A DNA stretch of 64,000 nt from Anammoximicrobium sp964409865 (GCA_964409865.1 CAYPGE010000001.1:1-64000); one strand, 5' to 3'; shown: positions 42,075 to 51,512, numbered from the stretch's first letter. Numbers and translations are program-made. Notes: generated from the letters alone by a model not told the origin.

Positions 42075-43940
42075 ATGAACAACGATTCGACGCGCAGAGA
42101 GTTCATCAGGGTTCTGGCGGCGTGCGGCGCGGCGTCTGCGTGGACGGCAGGGGGCGGCTGGCGCTGTTGCGCGGCGGACGGAGAGCCAGCCCGTCCGGGG
42201 ACGGCCTTGGACCAGACCGTCGTGGAGGCGGAGATGTGCCGCCGGGCGGAATTCCACCTTCAGCAACGGCGTCTGGTCGTAGACTACTATCGGATCGGCC
42301 GCAAGCTCGCCTATCCGCTGCCGCTGGCGAGTCTGACGGTGCCCGACGTGCAGGTCCCCGGCATTCCCGGCTATCCCTGGTCGACGTGGCTGTCGTGGAC
42401 TCTCGAGGAGCGGATCTTGGCCCTGGGTTGGGTCGCGGAGTGGTTTGAGGAAAAGGAAGCCCGGAATGCGGCCGAGGCCGATCTGGCGGCCTTGGCGGAT
42501 TGGCCACAGTACGGAAAAAGCCTCGATTCCGCTCACACGGGACGCGTTCTGTGGACGGCTTGCACCCGCTGGAAATGGATAGCAGACGACCTGCGGCGCA
42601 AGCTGCGCGAAGCGTGCCGCCGCCACGTGGAGGCGCGTCTGAGGGCCTCCGCCAAGCAGGGATTCGGGGAGCCGACCAAGGACGACATCCTCCGCCGCAA
42701 TGCGCCTCATACCGCCTTGCACAACATCGGCCTGATCAGCACAGTGGGCGATGCGTTGATGGCTGTCGCCGCGCAGCACCCCGCCGTTCCGGGGCTGAAT
42801 GCGCGACTCAACGCGTTGTTCGGAGCAGTGCTGGAACTGCGGGCGACAGGATTCAGCGAGGGTGTGGCCTACGACGGCTACGTGCTGGACTTTATCGCCG
42901 ACTGGCTCAGCACGCTGCCCGAAAAGGACCGATCACCGATTCTGGATCACCCCCATCTCGACCACTTCCTGGACGAGTCCTACATGCTCGCTGCGCCGGG
43001 AACTGCGGAGCAAGTGGCGGAGATCGGCGACGTGGAGCCCCGCGAGATGCCGTTCCATCTTTCGGCCCAGGCGAAGCTGTTGAGTCTGCGCGGCACTGCT
43101 ACGCGCGCGTGGCACGTGGCGCGTTGTCCAGTGGACTGGTTCCGCACCGACGGCTTGGCCGCGTTGCGCTCGGCGCCGGGCAAGTTGTCCGGGGAAACGC
43201 CGCCCGCCGGCGCGCTGGACGCCCATTATGCGGCTGTGCTCCGCACCGGCTGGGACGCGGGCGATGTCGCCGTGGCCGTGTCGTGTGCCAACTCGCCGAT
43301 GGGGCACCTGCCGAGCGACAACGGTACGCTGGTCTTGGGCACGCGCGGCAAGTGGCTGATCGCGGACCCGGGCTATCAGCAATATGCGAAAGGGGACGAG
43401 CGCGAATTCACCGTGGGGCCCACCGCGCACAACGCCCCGCTGATCAACGGTACGCCGCAGACCCAGAAGCAGCCCCGCCGCCTGGTCCTGGAAGAGGTTG
43501 GGCCGAGCCTCCGTCACGTGGCAATCGACCTGACCGCTTGCTACCCGTCTGCGGCGCAGCTGACAAAACTGGTGCGGCACGTGTGGCTTTCGGGCAAGAA
43601 CCTGGTCGTCGCCGCCGACCAACTGGAAGGCAAGCAGCCGCTGCAGGCCACTTACCACTGGCACGGCCATCCGGCCTGTGCGTGGTGGGTCGAGGCCAAC
43701 TGGGCCCTGCTGACGCTCGACGGCGTGCAGCTCTGGGTGACCAGCCCCCAAGCCCAGCTCACCGGCGCCAATCTGCACCGGCTGCCCGGATCGCGCGGCC
43801 AGCTTTCGCTGGTGTGCCCGCTCGAAAAGGCCGGACCGGTGGTCTGGTGGGCCTTCGTGCTGGGCGACGGATACCCCGATCTGCAAGCGGACGCGGACGG
43901 CCGGCAGATCCGCATCCTGGACCAGACGTTTGCCGTGTGA
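42075..43940 (+). CDS. Tat-exported heparinase II/III-like protein
   Basis: A 621-residue exported protein with a twin-arginine leader (TRREFIRVLAACGAASAW). Residues about 60-330 are helical and resemble the alpha-toroid of polysaccharide lyases, with HTALHNIG near 215. Residues about 370-610 form the beta-sandwich of heparinase II/III, with GKWLIADPGYQQYA and HNAPLINGTPQ carrying the usual His. Members cleave uronic-acid-containing glycans by beta-elimination. The next gene, 39 bp on, encodes a large exported glycosidase-like protein, so the pair probably acts on one polymer. The start is supported by GGGGAGGGAG. Confidence 0.8.
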   Translation: MNNDSTRREFIRVLAACGAASAWTAGGGWRCCAADGEPARPGTALDQTVVEAEMCRRAEFHLQQRRLVVDYYRIGRKLAYPLPLASLTVPDVQVPGIPGYPWSTWLSWTLEERILALGWVAEWFEEKEARNAAEADLAALADWPQYGKSLDSAHTGRVLWTACTRWKWIADDLRRKLREACRRHVEARLRASAKQGFGEPTKDDILRRNAPHTALHNIGLISTVGDALMAVAAQHPAVPGLNARLNALFGAVLELRATGFSEGVAYDGYVLDFIADWLSTLPEKDRSPILDHPHLDHFLDESYMLAAPGTAEQVAEIGDVEPREMPFHLSAQAKLLSLRGTATRAWHVARCPVDWFRTDGLAALRSAPGKLSGETPPAGALDAHYAAVLRTGWDAGDVAVAVSCANSPMGHLPSDNGTLVLGTRGKWLIADPGYQQYAKGDEREFTVGPTAHNAPLINGTPQTQKQPRRLVLEEVGPSLRHVAIDLTACYPSAAQLTKLVRHVWLSGKNLVVAADQLEGKQPLQATYHWHGHPACAWWVEANWALLTLDGVQLWVTSPQAQLTGANLHRLPGSRGQLSLVCPLEKAGPVVWWAFVLGDGYPDLQADADGRQIRILDQTFAV

Positions 43941-43979
43941 TAGGGTTCTGTCTGGCATCACACCACGGGAGGCACGAGC

Positions 43980-46900
43980 ATGTCCAAGTTCAGCATGGTC
44001 CGAGTCGGCGCGATCCGCGGCACGACCGGCTTCGCCGTGTTCGCCATGTCCGCCTTCGGCAGCGCGTTCACCGCAGACGCCGCACCGGGTGTGCAGATCG
44101 ACGGGCAGTTACGTACGGTCACCGTCCGGACGGCCCGCCTGGCCGCGACCTTTCGCGACGGCATGGTCGTGGCGGTCACGAACCTGAGCACGGGCGAGGT
44201 GCATGCCGACGCGGCCGTTGCCGACGAGGCGGGCATCCCGTCCGGATTGGGGCACGTGACCGGCATGCCGGAGGCGGTCGGCAACCTGCACAGTCCGTGG
44301 GGGACCCACCCGCTGAGCCAGCAAGCCGACCCCAGAGCCAGTTACCCCACCATGCACCGGCCGCACGCCGGGTCGGTGTGGACGACGGCGGACATCGAGG
44401 GCGGCGTGCAGATGACCTGGACCGGGCTGAGCAACGGCAAGCAGACGTTTCCCGAAGAGACCCTGGCCATTGCTGCCTGGACCGACCCGAAAACCGGCGC
44501 ACTGCTGTTTCGCGCCACGGGTTCGAGCCCGGCGGGGGGCGTGTACGGCGTGCAGGCCCCCGTTGCCAACCTGCACCCCGAACACCGCGTGTACGTAGCC
44601 AGCTTCGGCGGCAATCTGTACGACTGCCACGAGACGCCGGGACTGAGAACCCTGGGCGGGACGCCGTTCTGGGAGGCGCCGGTGGTCGCCGTCGAGGGAC
44701 GTCAGGGCAGCCTAGGACTGTGGGTCGAAGCGCCCGCATGTCCCCCGGACTTCTTCTTCCTGAACTGGAGCGGCAAGAGCTTTTCCGTGGCCATCGAGCA
44801 TTTGAACCTGATGCCATTCGAGCCGCAGAAGAGCGTCGAGTCCGTCACGTGGCGGCTGGATGCCTTCGACGGCGGCTGGGTCGCCGCCATGACGCCGTAC
44901 CGGGATTGGTATGCGCGGGCGTTCGCCGAGGAACTGCGCGCCCGGGCCGCTGTCAAATGGGCCGGCCGGATCAAGGTCATTATCGACGAGTACGAGAAGG
45001 GGGACCCCGCCGGACTGCGGGCGCTGGCGACCGTCTTCGATCCCGAAACCGTGCTGCTGCACGAATGGAACGCGCGGGCCCCGGAGTTCGACCGCGAGTT
45101 GCCCGACTGGACGCCGCGCGCAGGATACGCCGAGCGCGTCAAGGCCGCCCAGTCGCTCGGCTTCCACACCATGGCGTACGTCAACACGTACTGCGTCAAC
45201 TACAATTCGCCGGTCTTCGTCCGCGACCGGATAGGGGACTTCGGGCTCACCCGGCGGATGAGCCTGTACAGGTATGCCACGAGCAGCCAGGACCTCATGA
45301 CGTTCGACAAAGCCAAGGACAACCAGTTGCTGTACCTCGATCCGCTGTCTGCCCGCTGGCGCCAATATCACACCGACATGATGATCAAGTGGCGTGAAGA
45401 GACGGGCACGGACGCGAACTACGAGGATGTCGGCGGCTGTGTCGGCGATTTCGGCAACGGCGTGATCGAGGGCAAGGCCGCGGCCCAGGGCAGCGTCGAG
45501 CAATTTCGCGAGTTGCTGCTCCGCAATCCCACGGTGCCGATGGCCGCGGAGTACGGACCGCACAGCATCGCGTTCGCGGTGCGCTGGCCGCTGCGCTACC
45601 AGCAGGTCTGGGGCGGCGACGCGACGCGCATCCGTTGGATGACCCACCAGCGGCCCGTGTCGGCGTTCATTCACGGGCCGCACCACGGGGCGTGGGTGCC
45701 GACGATCCAAGCAGAATCCAACTTCCTGCGTCATGTCGTCACAGCCTGCTCTGACGCCTTGGGCGGCCCGGCTCAGTTCCCCGGCACGCTCCAGAGCTTG
45801 CGGGCCAACCAGGGAGTTTTGGTCCACATGCTCTGGCGCGCCCAGTTGTTTTCTCGCCAGCAGCTTGAACCGTACTTTGCGCCCGAACGCTGGGAACCGG
45901 ACCTGGCCTGCATGTATCAGGACCGCGACGGGCTGGTCTACAAGTACTTTGCCGACGAGCGGACGCATCGCATGGTCGGCCCTGACGGCCGCGAACTGTA
46001 CGCCCGCGCCACGGGCCTAAACCGCTACCCGACCCGCCTGAACCTGCCGGGCTGGCCCGCCATCAGCGACGGTGCCATCCTGGGCCTCAACCCCACAGTC
46101 CGCTATGCCCTGGTCCCCGGTGTGCCGGACCGGACCGAGATCTCGGTGACTCGCATCCCGGACGGGGTCTGCATCTCGCGTTTCTACGAGACCGATGCCT
46201 TCACCGTCCTGACTCTGGACGCGATCGAGCCCGGCAAGCCGGACCGGGGCGAGGTGGCGTTCCGAAGTGCGACGAGCTTTGCGGAGGTCCTCGTCAACGA
46301 CCAGCCCGTCGCGGCGCCGAAGCCGGCCGAGCAGGGCGCACCGGCGGAAATGACGTTCAGCGTGACGTTCCCGGCTAACCTGGTGTTCGTCAAGCGGGGC
46401 GTGCAGGCGGTGCAGCACGACCAGTACTTCGGCGACGGGCACGAGAACGGCCGCTACATCTTGATCGACTCGGGGCTGGACCGGGGCGGCGAGTACGTAC
46501 CTCTGCACCGGCCCAACTTCCAGGTGCCCGGCGAGAAGCAGTCCGTCCCGTTCACATTCCTCAACTATGGCAACGACGCGGAAGTGACGATCGACTACCT
46601 GGTGCGGGTCCCAGCCAAGGACTCGACGCTGCGCGTGTACACGCGCAGCCAGCAGGACAAGTACGGCAACTGTACGATTGGGCGGCTGTACGTCAACGGC
46701 CGTCTGCGGCACGGGTACGATTTCGGCCCGCAACCCAATCCCGACTGGAAAGACGGCATGCCCGCCAGTGAAAAGACCCTCTGGGACACCGCGTACCACT
46801 GCTGGTCCGTGCCCCTGGGCGCCGCGGCCGGCCGCACCGTGCTGGTCACGCTCGCCACCGATTCCAAGGCCAGCAGCAACGCCGACAGCCAATGGTGGTC

Positions 46901-46982
46901 GCGGCCCAAGTTCGTCCCGGATCCCGATCAGGCGGAGAGCTACATGACGCTGACCAAGGAGGGTCCGGTGCCGGAAAGGTGA
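43980..46982 (+). CDS. large exported glycoside hydrolase-like protein (DUF6259-like)
   Basis: A 1000-residue secreted protein with a signal peptide (about 1-34). An N-terminal beta-sandwich is followed by a TIM barrel near residues 310-600: IKVIIDEYEKGDPAG, then LHEWNARAPEFD, YANYED-like TDANYEDVGG and PMAAEYGPHS, which carry acidic residues at strand ends. C-terminal sandwiches follow. The arrangement resembles DUF6259 and GH36-like glycosidases, but I cannot assign a numbered family. It is downstream of the heparinase-like gene by 39 bp and probably shares its transcript. Confidence 0.65.
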   Translation: MSKFSMVRVGAIRGTTGFAVFAMSAFGSAFTADAAPGVQIDGQLRTVTVRTARLAATFRDGMVVAVTNLSTGEVHADAAVADEAGIPSGLGHVTGMPEAVGNLHSPWGTHPLSQQADPRASYPTMHRPHAGSVWTTADIEGGVQMTWTGLSNGKQTFPEETLAIAAWTDPKTGALLFRATGSSPAGGVYGVQAPVANLHPEHRVYVASFGGNLYDCHETPGLRTLGGTPFWEAPVVAVEGRQGSLGLWVEAPACPPDFFFLNWSGKSFSVAIEHLNLMPFEPQKSVESVTWRLDAFDGGWVAAMTPYRDWYARAFAEELRARAAVKWAGRIKVIIDEYEKGDPAGLRALATVFDPETVLLHEWNARAPEFDRELPDWTPRAGYAERVKAAQSLGFHTMAYVNTYCVNYNSPVFVRDRIGDFGLTRRMSLYRYATSSQDLMTFDKAKDNQLLYLDPLSARWRQYHTDMMIKWREETGTDANYEDVGGCVGDFGNGVIEGKAAAQGSVEQFRELLLRNPTVPMAAEYGPHSIAFAVRWPLRYQQVWGGDATRIRWMTHQRPVSAFIHGPHHGAWVPTIQAESNFLRHVVTACSDALGGPAQFPGTLQSLRANQGVLVHMLWRAQLFSRQQLEPYFAPERWEPDLACMYQDRDGLVYKYFADERTHRMVGPDGRELYARATGLNRYPTRLNLPGWPAISDGAILGLNPTVRYALVPGVPDRTEISVTRIPDGVCISRFYETDAFTVLTLDAIEPGKPDRGEVAFRSATSFAEVLVNDQPVAAPKPAEQGAPAEMTFSVTFPANLVFVKRGVQAVQHDQYFGDGHENGRYILIDSGLDRGGEYVPLHRPNFQVPGEKQSVPFTFLNYGNDAEVTIDYLVRVPAKDSTLRVYTRSQQDKYGNCTIGRLYVNGRLRHGYDFGPQPNPDWKDGMPASEKTLWDTAYHCWSVPLGAAAGRTVLVTLATDSKASSNADSQWWSRPKFVPDPDQAESYMTLTKEGPVPER

Positions 46983-47086
46983 TATCCGAGATAGAGGGGA
47001 TTGACGGCCGAGGAAATCCGGCAGTTGTCACAAGCGGAAAAGCGGTTCGAGGAACGCATCGGACCCCGGCGGCTCGCTTCCTTCTC

Positions 47087-47503
47087 TCATGGTGCCGTCG
47101 GTATCAATGTGGCGAGGATCGCCACGAGGTAGGCAAGCAGGATTCCCCACCAAATCAGTCGAGCCGCGGTGGTCTCCGGCGGACGAGCGATCACCCACAC
47201 CAAACACAATACCGTCAGCAATCCCAGCAGTCCCGCAAAAACGGTGGGGGGCATCCAGTGTCGGCCGGCCAAGGCAAGGGCGACGAAGAAAGTCATCGTC
47301 ATGAGACCGGCGATGGTGAACTGGAATCCGCGGCGAGGAGCCGCCTCGACGCCCGAGACGGGGGGATAAGTCCGAGATCGCAGGAGTCGTTCCGCTTCGG
47401 ACATGCCATCCGGCGATGCCAAGGCAAACTCCTGCTCGTCCGCTTCGGCCCGCGTGACGGCATCAGACTCCGGGGGATGCTCCGCTTCTGGGCAGTCTGC
47501 CAT
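47087..47503 (-). CDS. membrane protein of unknown function
   Basis: A 138-residue protein with an acidic N-terminal half and three predicted membrane helices in the C-terminal half (GLMTMTFFVALALAG, then two more). The start at 47503 is supported by GGAGG upstream. It is convergent with the glycosidase-like gene and divergent from the isomerase/epimerase gene. No known domain. Confidence 0.6.
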   Translation of the reverse strand: MADCPEAEHPPESDAVTRAEADEQEFALASPDGMSEAERLLRSRTYPPVSGVEAAPRRGFQFTIAGLMTMTFFVALALAGRHWMPPTVFAGLLGLLTVLCLVWVIARPPETTAARLIWWGILLAYLVAILATLIPTAP

Positions 47504-47603
47504 TGGGATTCCTCCGATTACGCTAGGCTGGTACGTTATACTGGTCGTGGAGACCACTTACCAGGCATCTGCCAACCATCACTGGACCGGAGGACTAACG
47601 CCG

Positions 47604-48497
47604 ATGAAACTCAGCCTGTTTTCCGTCAGCTACGCGGGCTTGTGGGGGCAACAGCGGTTGGACCTGCCTGATTTCCTTGCGCGGGCGGCTCAACTCGGTT
47701 TCGAAGGCGTGATGCTGATGGGCAAACGGCCGCATCTGTCGCCGTTGGATGTCAGCGACCAGTCGCTGGCGTCCCTCCGTTCCGCACTAAGAGAACACGG
47801 CGTCAAGTGCGCCGTGATCGCGGCTTACACCGATTTGTCCGGCGCCGGCGCGGCCGAGGTGCCGTACCTGGAAATGCAGATCGCTTACGTCCAAACGCTG
47901 GCCCGCGTGGCCCGGCAGCTTGACGCCGATATCATCCGCGTCTTTACCGCGTATGAGGTCGAAGGCCAGAGCCCCCAAGCCGTCTGGGACCGCGTGGTGC
48001 GAGCTTTGCGCGAGATCTGCGACCGGGCGGCCGCGGAAAATGTCACGATCGCCGTCCAGAACCACCACGACATCGCGGTCCACAGCGACGCGCTGCTGGA
48101 GTTGCTGGGCGACGTCGGCCGGCCGAACTGCAAGCTGGGTTTCGACGCCTGGTCGCCGGCTCTGCGGGGCGAGAACCTGTACGAGACCGCGCGACAATTG
48201 GCGCCGCACACCGCGATCACGACCAACGCCGACTACGTCCGGCTGCCGCGGTACCGCTACCGGCCGGAGGTGGTCAACTACGAGCGTGCTCAGCCCGACC
48301 TGGTTCGCGCCGTCCGCTTTGGAGAAGGGAGCATCGACTACCGCGCCTTCTTCCAGGGCCTGCGCGACGGCGGCTTCAACGGCTGGGCCAACTACGAAAT
48401 GTGCTCGCCCATCCGCGGCGGCGGCGCGGCGGAAAACCTGGACGCCTACGCCAGCCACTACGTTCGCTGGATGCGGGACCACGTGCTGAAAGCGTGA
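47604..48497 (+). CDS. sugar phosphate isomerase/epimerase (TIM barrel)
   Basis: A 297-residue xylose isomerase-like barrel without a signal peptide. The metal and catalytic residues appear in VAVQNHHDI-type AVQNHHDIAVH near residue 155, LGFDAWSP near 185 and GWANYEMCS near 265 (the usual Glu in the last motif is within YEMC). It stands alone on its strand; a TTATACT-like -10 lies about 60 nt upstream at 47537. The substrate is unknown. Confidence 0.82.
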   Translation: MKLSLFSVSYAGLWGQQRLDLPDFLARAAQLGFEGVMLMGKRPHLSPLDVSDQSLASLRSALREHGVKCAVIAAYTDLSGAGAAEVPYLEMQIAYVQTLARVARQLDADIIRVFTAYEVEGQSPQAVWDRVVRALREICDRAAAENVTIAVQNHHDIAVHSDALLELLGDVGRPNCKLGFDAWSPALRGENLYETARQLAPHTAITTNADYVRLPRYRYRPEVVNYERAQPDLVRAVRFGEGSIDYRAFFQGLRDGGFNGWANYEMCSPIRGGGAAENLDAYASHYVRWMRDHVLKA

Positions 48498-48865
48498 GAA
48501 ACCGTACGCCGGCAAGACGGTCGGTCTGGTGGCACAGGTCGCCCACGGGGGCCCGCACGGGGTGTGCAACGAGGAAGCCTTCTTCGATGAAATCAGCGTC
48601 GTCCCACAATCGCGGTGAGAGAACTTTTCGGTCGTAACCCTCTTCGGAAGTGCGACGGACCGGATTAAAGGCGATCCTTCGCGTGATCGGGAATTCCGAC
48701 GCGGGAATCGCCTCGTTGGTTTGCACGTCTGGGAAGAGCCGGCTCTTTCTCCTGGTCGCCGAGCGTGATACAATAGATCGCAGCTTAGGAGGGACGGAAT
48801 GGTGAGCGCCGATACCGTCCCGGCGAACGTCGGTGTGCCTGCCTGAGAGACGGAAAGGGTGTGCG
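48498..48865. other. intergenic region upstream of the MazF-type module
   Basis: About 370 bp without a supported gene. A perfect 14-bp palindrome AAGAGCC/GGCTCTT lies at 48734-48747, and TACAAT at 48769-48774 could be a -10 box. The palindrome would sit near the -35 position, as an autoregulatory operator might. The rest shows nothing recognisable. Confidence 0.45.
48734..48747. promoter_or_regulatory. 14-bp perfect palindrome, candidate operator
   Basis: AAGAGCCGGCTCTT just upstream of a TACAAT -10-like box and 119 bp before the antitoxin-like start. Toxin-antitoxin operons are usually repressed by binding of the complex to such palindromes. Confidence 0.4.
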
Positions 48866-49117
48866 ATGAGCACCGCACAGGTTCTGGAACAACTTCGATA
48901 CTTGAGTAATGCGGAGCGTCTGGAGGTGGTAGAGGCGGCGACGCGTTTGGTCCGCCAAAACCTCGCTTCCCGTACATCGGACCCCGAAACAGAAGGTGAT
49001 CGCCGAATGCGATCTGCTGCGGTCAGCGTCAGCGACATGTATGAGCCCGGTGGCAACTTGACCGAGTGGACCGCGCTGGACGCGGAGGAGTTTGCCGATG
49101 ACGATCTCGAAAGGTGA
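48866..49117 (+). CDS. probable antitoxin of a MazF-type module
   Basis: An 83-residue protein. The N-terminal half is helical (VLEQLRYLSNAERLEVVEAATRL). The C-terminal half is acidic (TALDAEEFADDDLER), as in antitoxins that wrap a basic MazF toxin. The toxin gene starts inside its last 20 bp. The start at 48866 follows AAAGGG. Assignment rests on position and composition rather than on a named family. Confidence 0.65.
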   Translation: MSTAQVLEQLRYLSNAERLEVVEAATRLVRQNLASRTSDPETEGDRRMRSAAVSVSDMYEPGGNLTEWTALDAEEFADDDLER

Positions 49118-49442
49118 GATCTGGCTCGTCAATCTCGATCCGACTGTTGGCGACGAGATCCGCAAGATGCGTCCGGCAATTGTGGTCAACCGCGACGCAC
49201 TTGGCGTATTGGCGTTGCGGGTCGTGGTTCCCGTCACTGCTTGGCAAGACCGCTTCCAAGGATGCGATTGGCTGGTTCCACTCGATCCCGACGCATCGAA
49301 CAAGCTGGACAAACCGTCCACCGCAGATACGTTCCAAGTGCGCTCGGTTTCCACCCGGCGTTTCGTGCGGTGCTTGGGGCACTTGAGCGAGGCCGACATG
49401 GAACGGGTCGGCGAAGGACTGAGAGCCGTGTTCGAGCTGTGA
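49098..49442 (+). CDS. MazF/PemK-type endoribonuclease toxin
   Basis: A 114-residue SH3-like toxin. GEIWLVNLDPTVGDEIRKMRPAIVV is the conserved N-terminus containing the RPAIVV strand and catalytic Arg. VVPVTAW and the Ser/Thr-containing QVRSVSTRR segment follow. MazF cuts single-stranded RNA. The ATG at 49098 has GGAGG 8 nt upstream, within the antitoxin gene, giving a 20-bp overlap and coupled translation. Confidence 0.87.
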   Translation: MTISKGEIWLVNLDPTVGDEIRKMRPAIVVNRDALGVLALRVVVPVTAWQDRFQGCDWLVPLDPDASNKLDKPSTADTFQVRSVSTRRFVRCLGHLSEADMERVGEGLRAVFEL

Positions 49443-49484
49443 GCCGGCGGAGTACCAGGAGCACACCACAGCGTGGAGGCCGTG

Positions 49485-50240
49485 ATGCCATCCCCCTTTC
49501 CCGGCATGAATCCGTATTTGGAGCAGGAAACGGTCTGGCACGATTTTCACGAGCGGTTTTGTCCCGCGGCGGCCGAGTTTCTGACGGCGCAAATCCGCCC
49601 GCACTTCATCGCCAAGATCGACGAGCATGTCTACATTCACGAACTGCCCGAGGACCCGCGTCGTTTCATCGGACGCGGCGACGCGACGGTCGCTCGGCCT
49701 CGCCCGCACGTCGGGGCGGCATCAACGGCCACCTTGAAAGCTCCCAGGCGAGTTCAATTGCCCGCTGTGGATATCGAACGTCTCTCGTTTCTGGAAATCC
49801 GTGACCGGCAGACGTGGCGCATCGTGACCATCATCGAACTACTCAGCCCGTCCAACAAGCAGCCTGGGCCGGATCGCGAGCAATATGTGGCCAAACGCTC
49901 CGAGTTGCTGCGTAGTGCGGTCCATTTTGTGGAGCTTGATCTGCTGCGCGGCGGGCCGCGGATGCCGATGGAGGACCTGCCGGAATGTGACTACTATGCC
50001 CTGGTAGGCCGCACCGAGGAGCGTCCCGGAGCGGGTCTCTGGCCTTTCGGATTGCGCGATCCACTGCCTGTGATCCCAATCCCGCTTCTGGCCCCGCACC
50101 CCGATGCCCGGCTCGATCTCAGACAGGTCCTGGATCGTGTTTACGATGCGGCTGGTTACAATGACTACATCTATGACGGTGAACCCCGACCGCCACTAAA
50201 CCGTGAGGACGCGAACTGGGCTTTGGGATGGATAATATGA
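49485..50240 (+). CDS. DUF4058 protein
   Basis: A 251-residue protein that matches DUF4058 from its start PSPFPGMNPYLE. The core has TVARPRPHV, then VTIIELLSPSNKQPG, where Glu and conserved Ser-Pro-Asn-Lys resemble a nuclease-type ExK site (a PD-(D/E)XK fold is plausible), and ends LDRVYDAAGYNDYIY. The function is unknown. It begins about 40 bp after the MazF gene and overlaps the TspO gene by 13 bp. The start follows GTGGAGG. Confidence 0.8.
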   Translation: MPSPFPGMNPYLEQETVWHDFHERFCPAAAEFLTAQIRPHFIAKIDEHVYIHELPEDPRRFIGRGDATVARPRPHVGAASTATLKAPRRVQLPAVDIERLSFLEIRDRQTWRIVTIIELLSPSNKQPGPDREQYVAKRSELLRSAVHFVELDLLRGGPRMPMEDLPECDYYALVGRTEERPGAGLWPFGLRDPLPVIPIPLLAPHPDARLDLRQVLDRVYDAAGYNDYIYDGEPRPPLNREDANWALGWII

Positions 50241-50728
50241 CACCCGCGATATCCCCGACCAAACAGGCCACCGCACTGGTCGTCATCCAGATCATCTGCT
50301 TTGCGGCAGCGGGGCTGGGTTCCGTCGCCACCACCGCGAACATTCCCACGTGGTACGCCACGCTGGCCAAGCCGTCCTGGAATCCGCCCAATTGGCTCTT
50401 CGGGCCCGTGTGGACCGTGTTGTACATCTGCATGGCGGTGGCCGCGTGGCTGGTCTGGCGGCAGGGCGGGTGGGGGCAGGCGCGTCGGCCGCTGACGCTG
50501 TTCGCCGTCCAGTTGGCGCTAAATGCGGCGTGGTCGTGGATTTTCTTCGGGTTCCACATGCCGGGGGCCGCGTTCCTGGAAGTCCTGATCCTGCTGGCGG
50601 CCATCGCCGCCACGGCGGTCGCGTTTTGGCCCAAGTCGAAGGCCGCTGCCATTCTGATGTCGCCGTACTTGCTCTGGGTCGCGTTCGCCAGCGTGCTGAA
50701 CTTTACGATCTGGCGGTTGAATGCTTGA
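50228..50728 (+). CDS. tspO: TspO/MBR-family membrane protein
   Basis: A 166-residue five-helix protein. PSWNPPNWLFGPVWTVLY near residue 50 is the conserved tryptophan-rich first loop, and NAAWSWIFF near 97 lies in helix 3. TspO proteins bind tetrapyrroles and respond to light or oxidative stress. The gene overlaps its neighbours on both sides (13 bp with DUF4058, 8 bp with the HExxH protein gene). Confidence 0.88.
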   Translation: MDNMTPAISPTKQATALVVIQIICFAAAGLGSVATTANIPTWYATLAKPSWNPPNWLFGPVWTVLYICMAVAAWLVWRQGGWGQARRPLTLFAVQLALNAAWSWIFFGFHMPGAAFLEVLILLAAIAATAVAFWPKSKAAAILMSPYLLWVAFASVLNFTIWRLNA

Positions 50729-51188
50729 CCGGGGCGATCTGGGGATGAGGCCAATCAGAATGGCGAAGAGAATCATCACCGTTCCGCTTAGCGTTCTCGG
50801 CATGATTTGGGCCTCGCCGTACACCGTCCTTGGGCTGCTCATCGGCATGATCGGCCTGTGCACAGGCGGCCGCGGCCGAATTCGTGGCCGCGTGATCGAG
50901 TTCTACGGCGGCGGCGTGAAGTGGCTGCTGCACCGGTTCCCCTTGGGGCAATTCACGATGGCGTTTACGTTGGGCCACACGGTCCTGGGGCAAACCGATG
51001 CGGCCCTGGACATCTGCCGCCAACACGAACTGGTCCACGTTCGCCAATTTGAACGCTGGGGACCGTTCATGGGGCCTGCCTACCTCGGCTGCTCCCTGGT
51101 ACTCTGGCTGATGCGCCGCCGGCCGTACCGCGATAATCCGTTCGAACGGCAGGCGTACGAACAAGGGGGCGAAGGTGATCGTCCCTAA
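50721..51188 (+). CDS. membrane protein with HExxH motif
   Basis: A 155-residue protein with a hydrophobic N-terminal segment (residues about 20-48), a central amphipathic region, and His102-Glu103-Leu-Val-His106 followed by VRQFERWGP. A further helix follows, then NPFERQAYE with Glu142 and Glu147 as possible third zinc ligands. This layout is that of a tiny zincin-like protease, but I know no named family. The start is uncertain: 50721 overlaps the TspO stop, and in-frame ATGs at 50745 and 50760 are possible. Confidence 0.6.
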   Translation: MLDRGDLGMRPIRMAKRIITVPLSVLGMIWASPYTVLGLLIGMIGLCTGGRGRIRGRVIEFYGGGVKWLLHRFPLGQFTMAFTLGHTVLGQTDAALDICRQHELVHVRQFERWGPFMGPAYLGCSLVLWLMRRRPYRDNPFERQAYEQGGEGDRP

Positions 51189-51512
51189 CCGGCGCCGCGT
51201 TTATCAACTGCTTGCCAGATTGCGTTGGCGAGCCAAGCCCGTGTGCGCAAGCGAGTCCCAACGCACCGTCGCTCCTCATCTTGATCCGACAGCCCAGCTG
51301 AGGATAATAGGTGCCCGTTCAGCAGTCGTCAGACGAGAATGGGGCCGGCTTTTCGCGAAAATACTCGGTAGCACGGATCTCCCGAGTCGTACGGCACGGA
51401 TCGACAGACCCGTGCCGCCCGAGATCGGGCAACAGGCAGCGAAACCTCGCCGCCTGACCACTGACGCCTGACCACTGACGCCTGACCACTAATTCCACGG
51501 GAGACAATGTAC
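51189..51512. other. intergenic region with hairpin and heptamers
   Basis: About 320 bp without a gene. It has a hairpin CGGCACGG/CCGTGCCG at 51392-51399 and 51410-51417, then six heptamers at 51452-51493 directly before the isocitrate dehydrogenase ribosome site. No clear promoter. Confidence 0.6.
51452..51493. repeat. heptameric tandem repeat (6 units)
   Basis: GCCTGAC and CACTGAC alternate three times (last unit CACTAAT), total 42 bp, ending 20 bp before the start of the next gene. Confidence 0.85.

Noticed and set aside
42500..45397. A 965-codon plus-strand open frame in another reading frame
   Set aside because: It spans the stop and start of two recognisable genes out of frame and has Arg/Gly-rich low-complexity composition.
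48376..49056. Minus-strand frame of 226 codons crossing the antitoxin gene
   Set aside because: It overlaps two plus-strand genes, has no family resemblance and no ribosome site.
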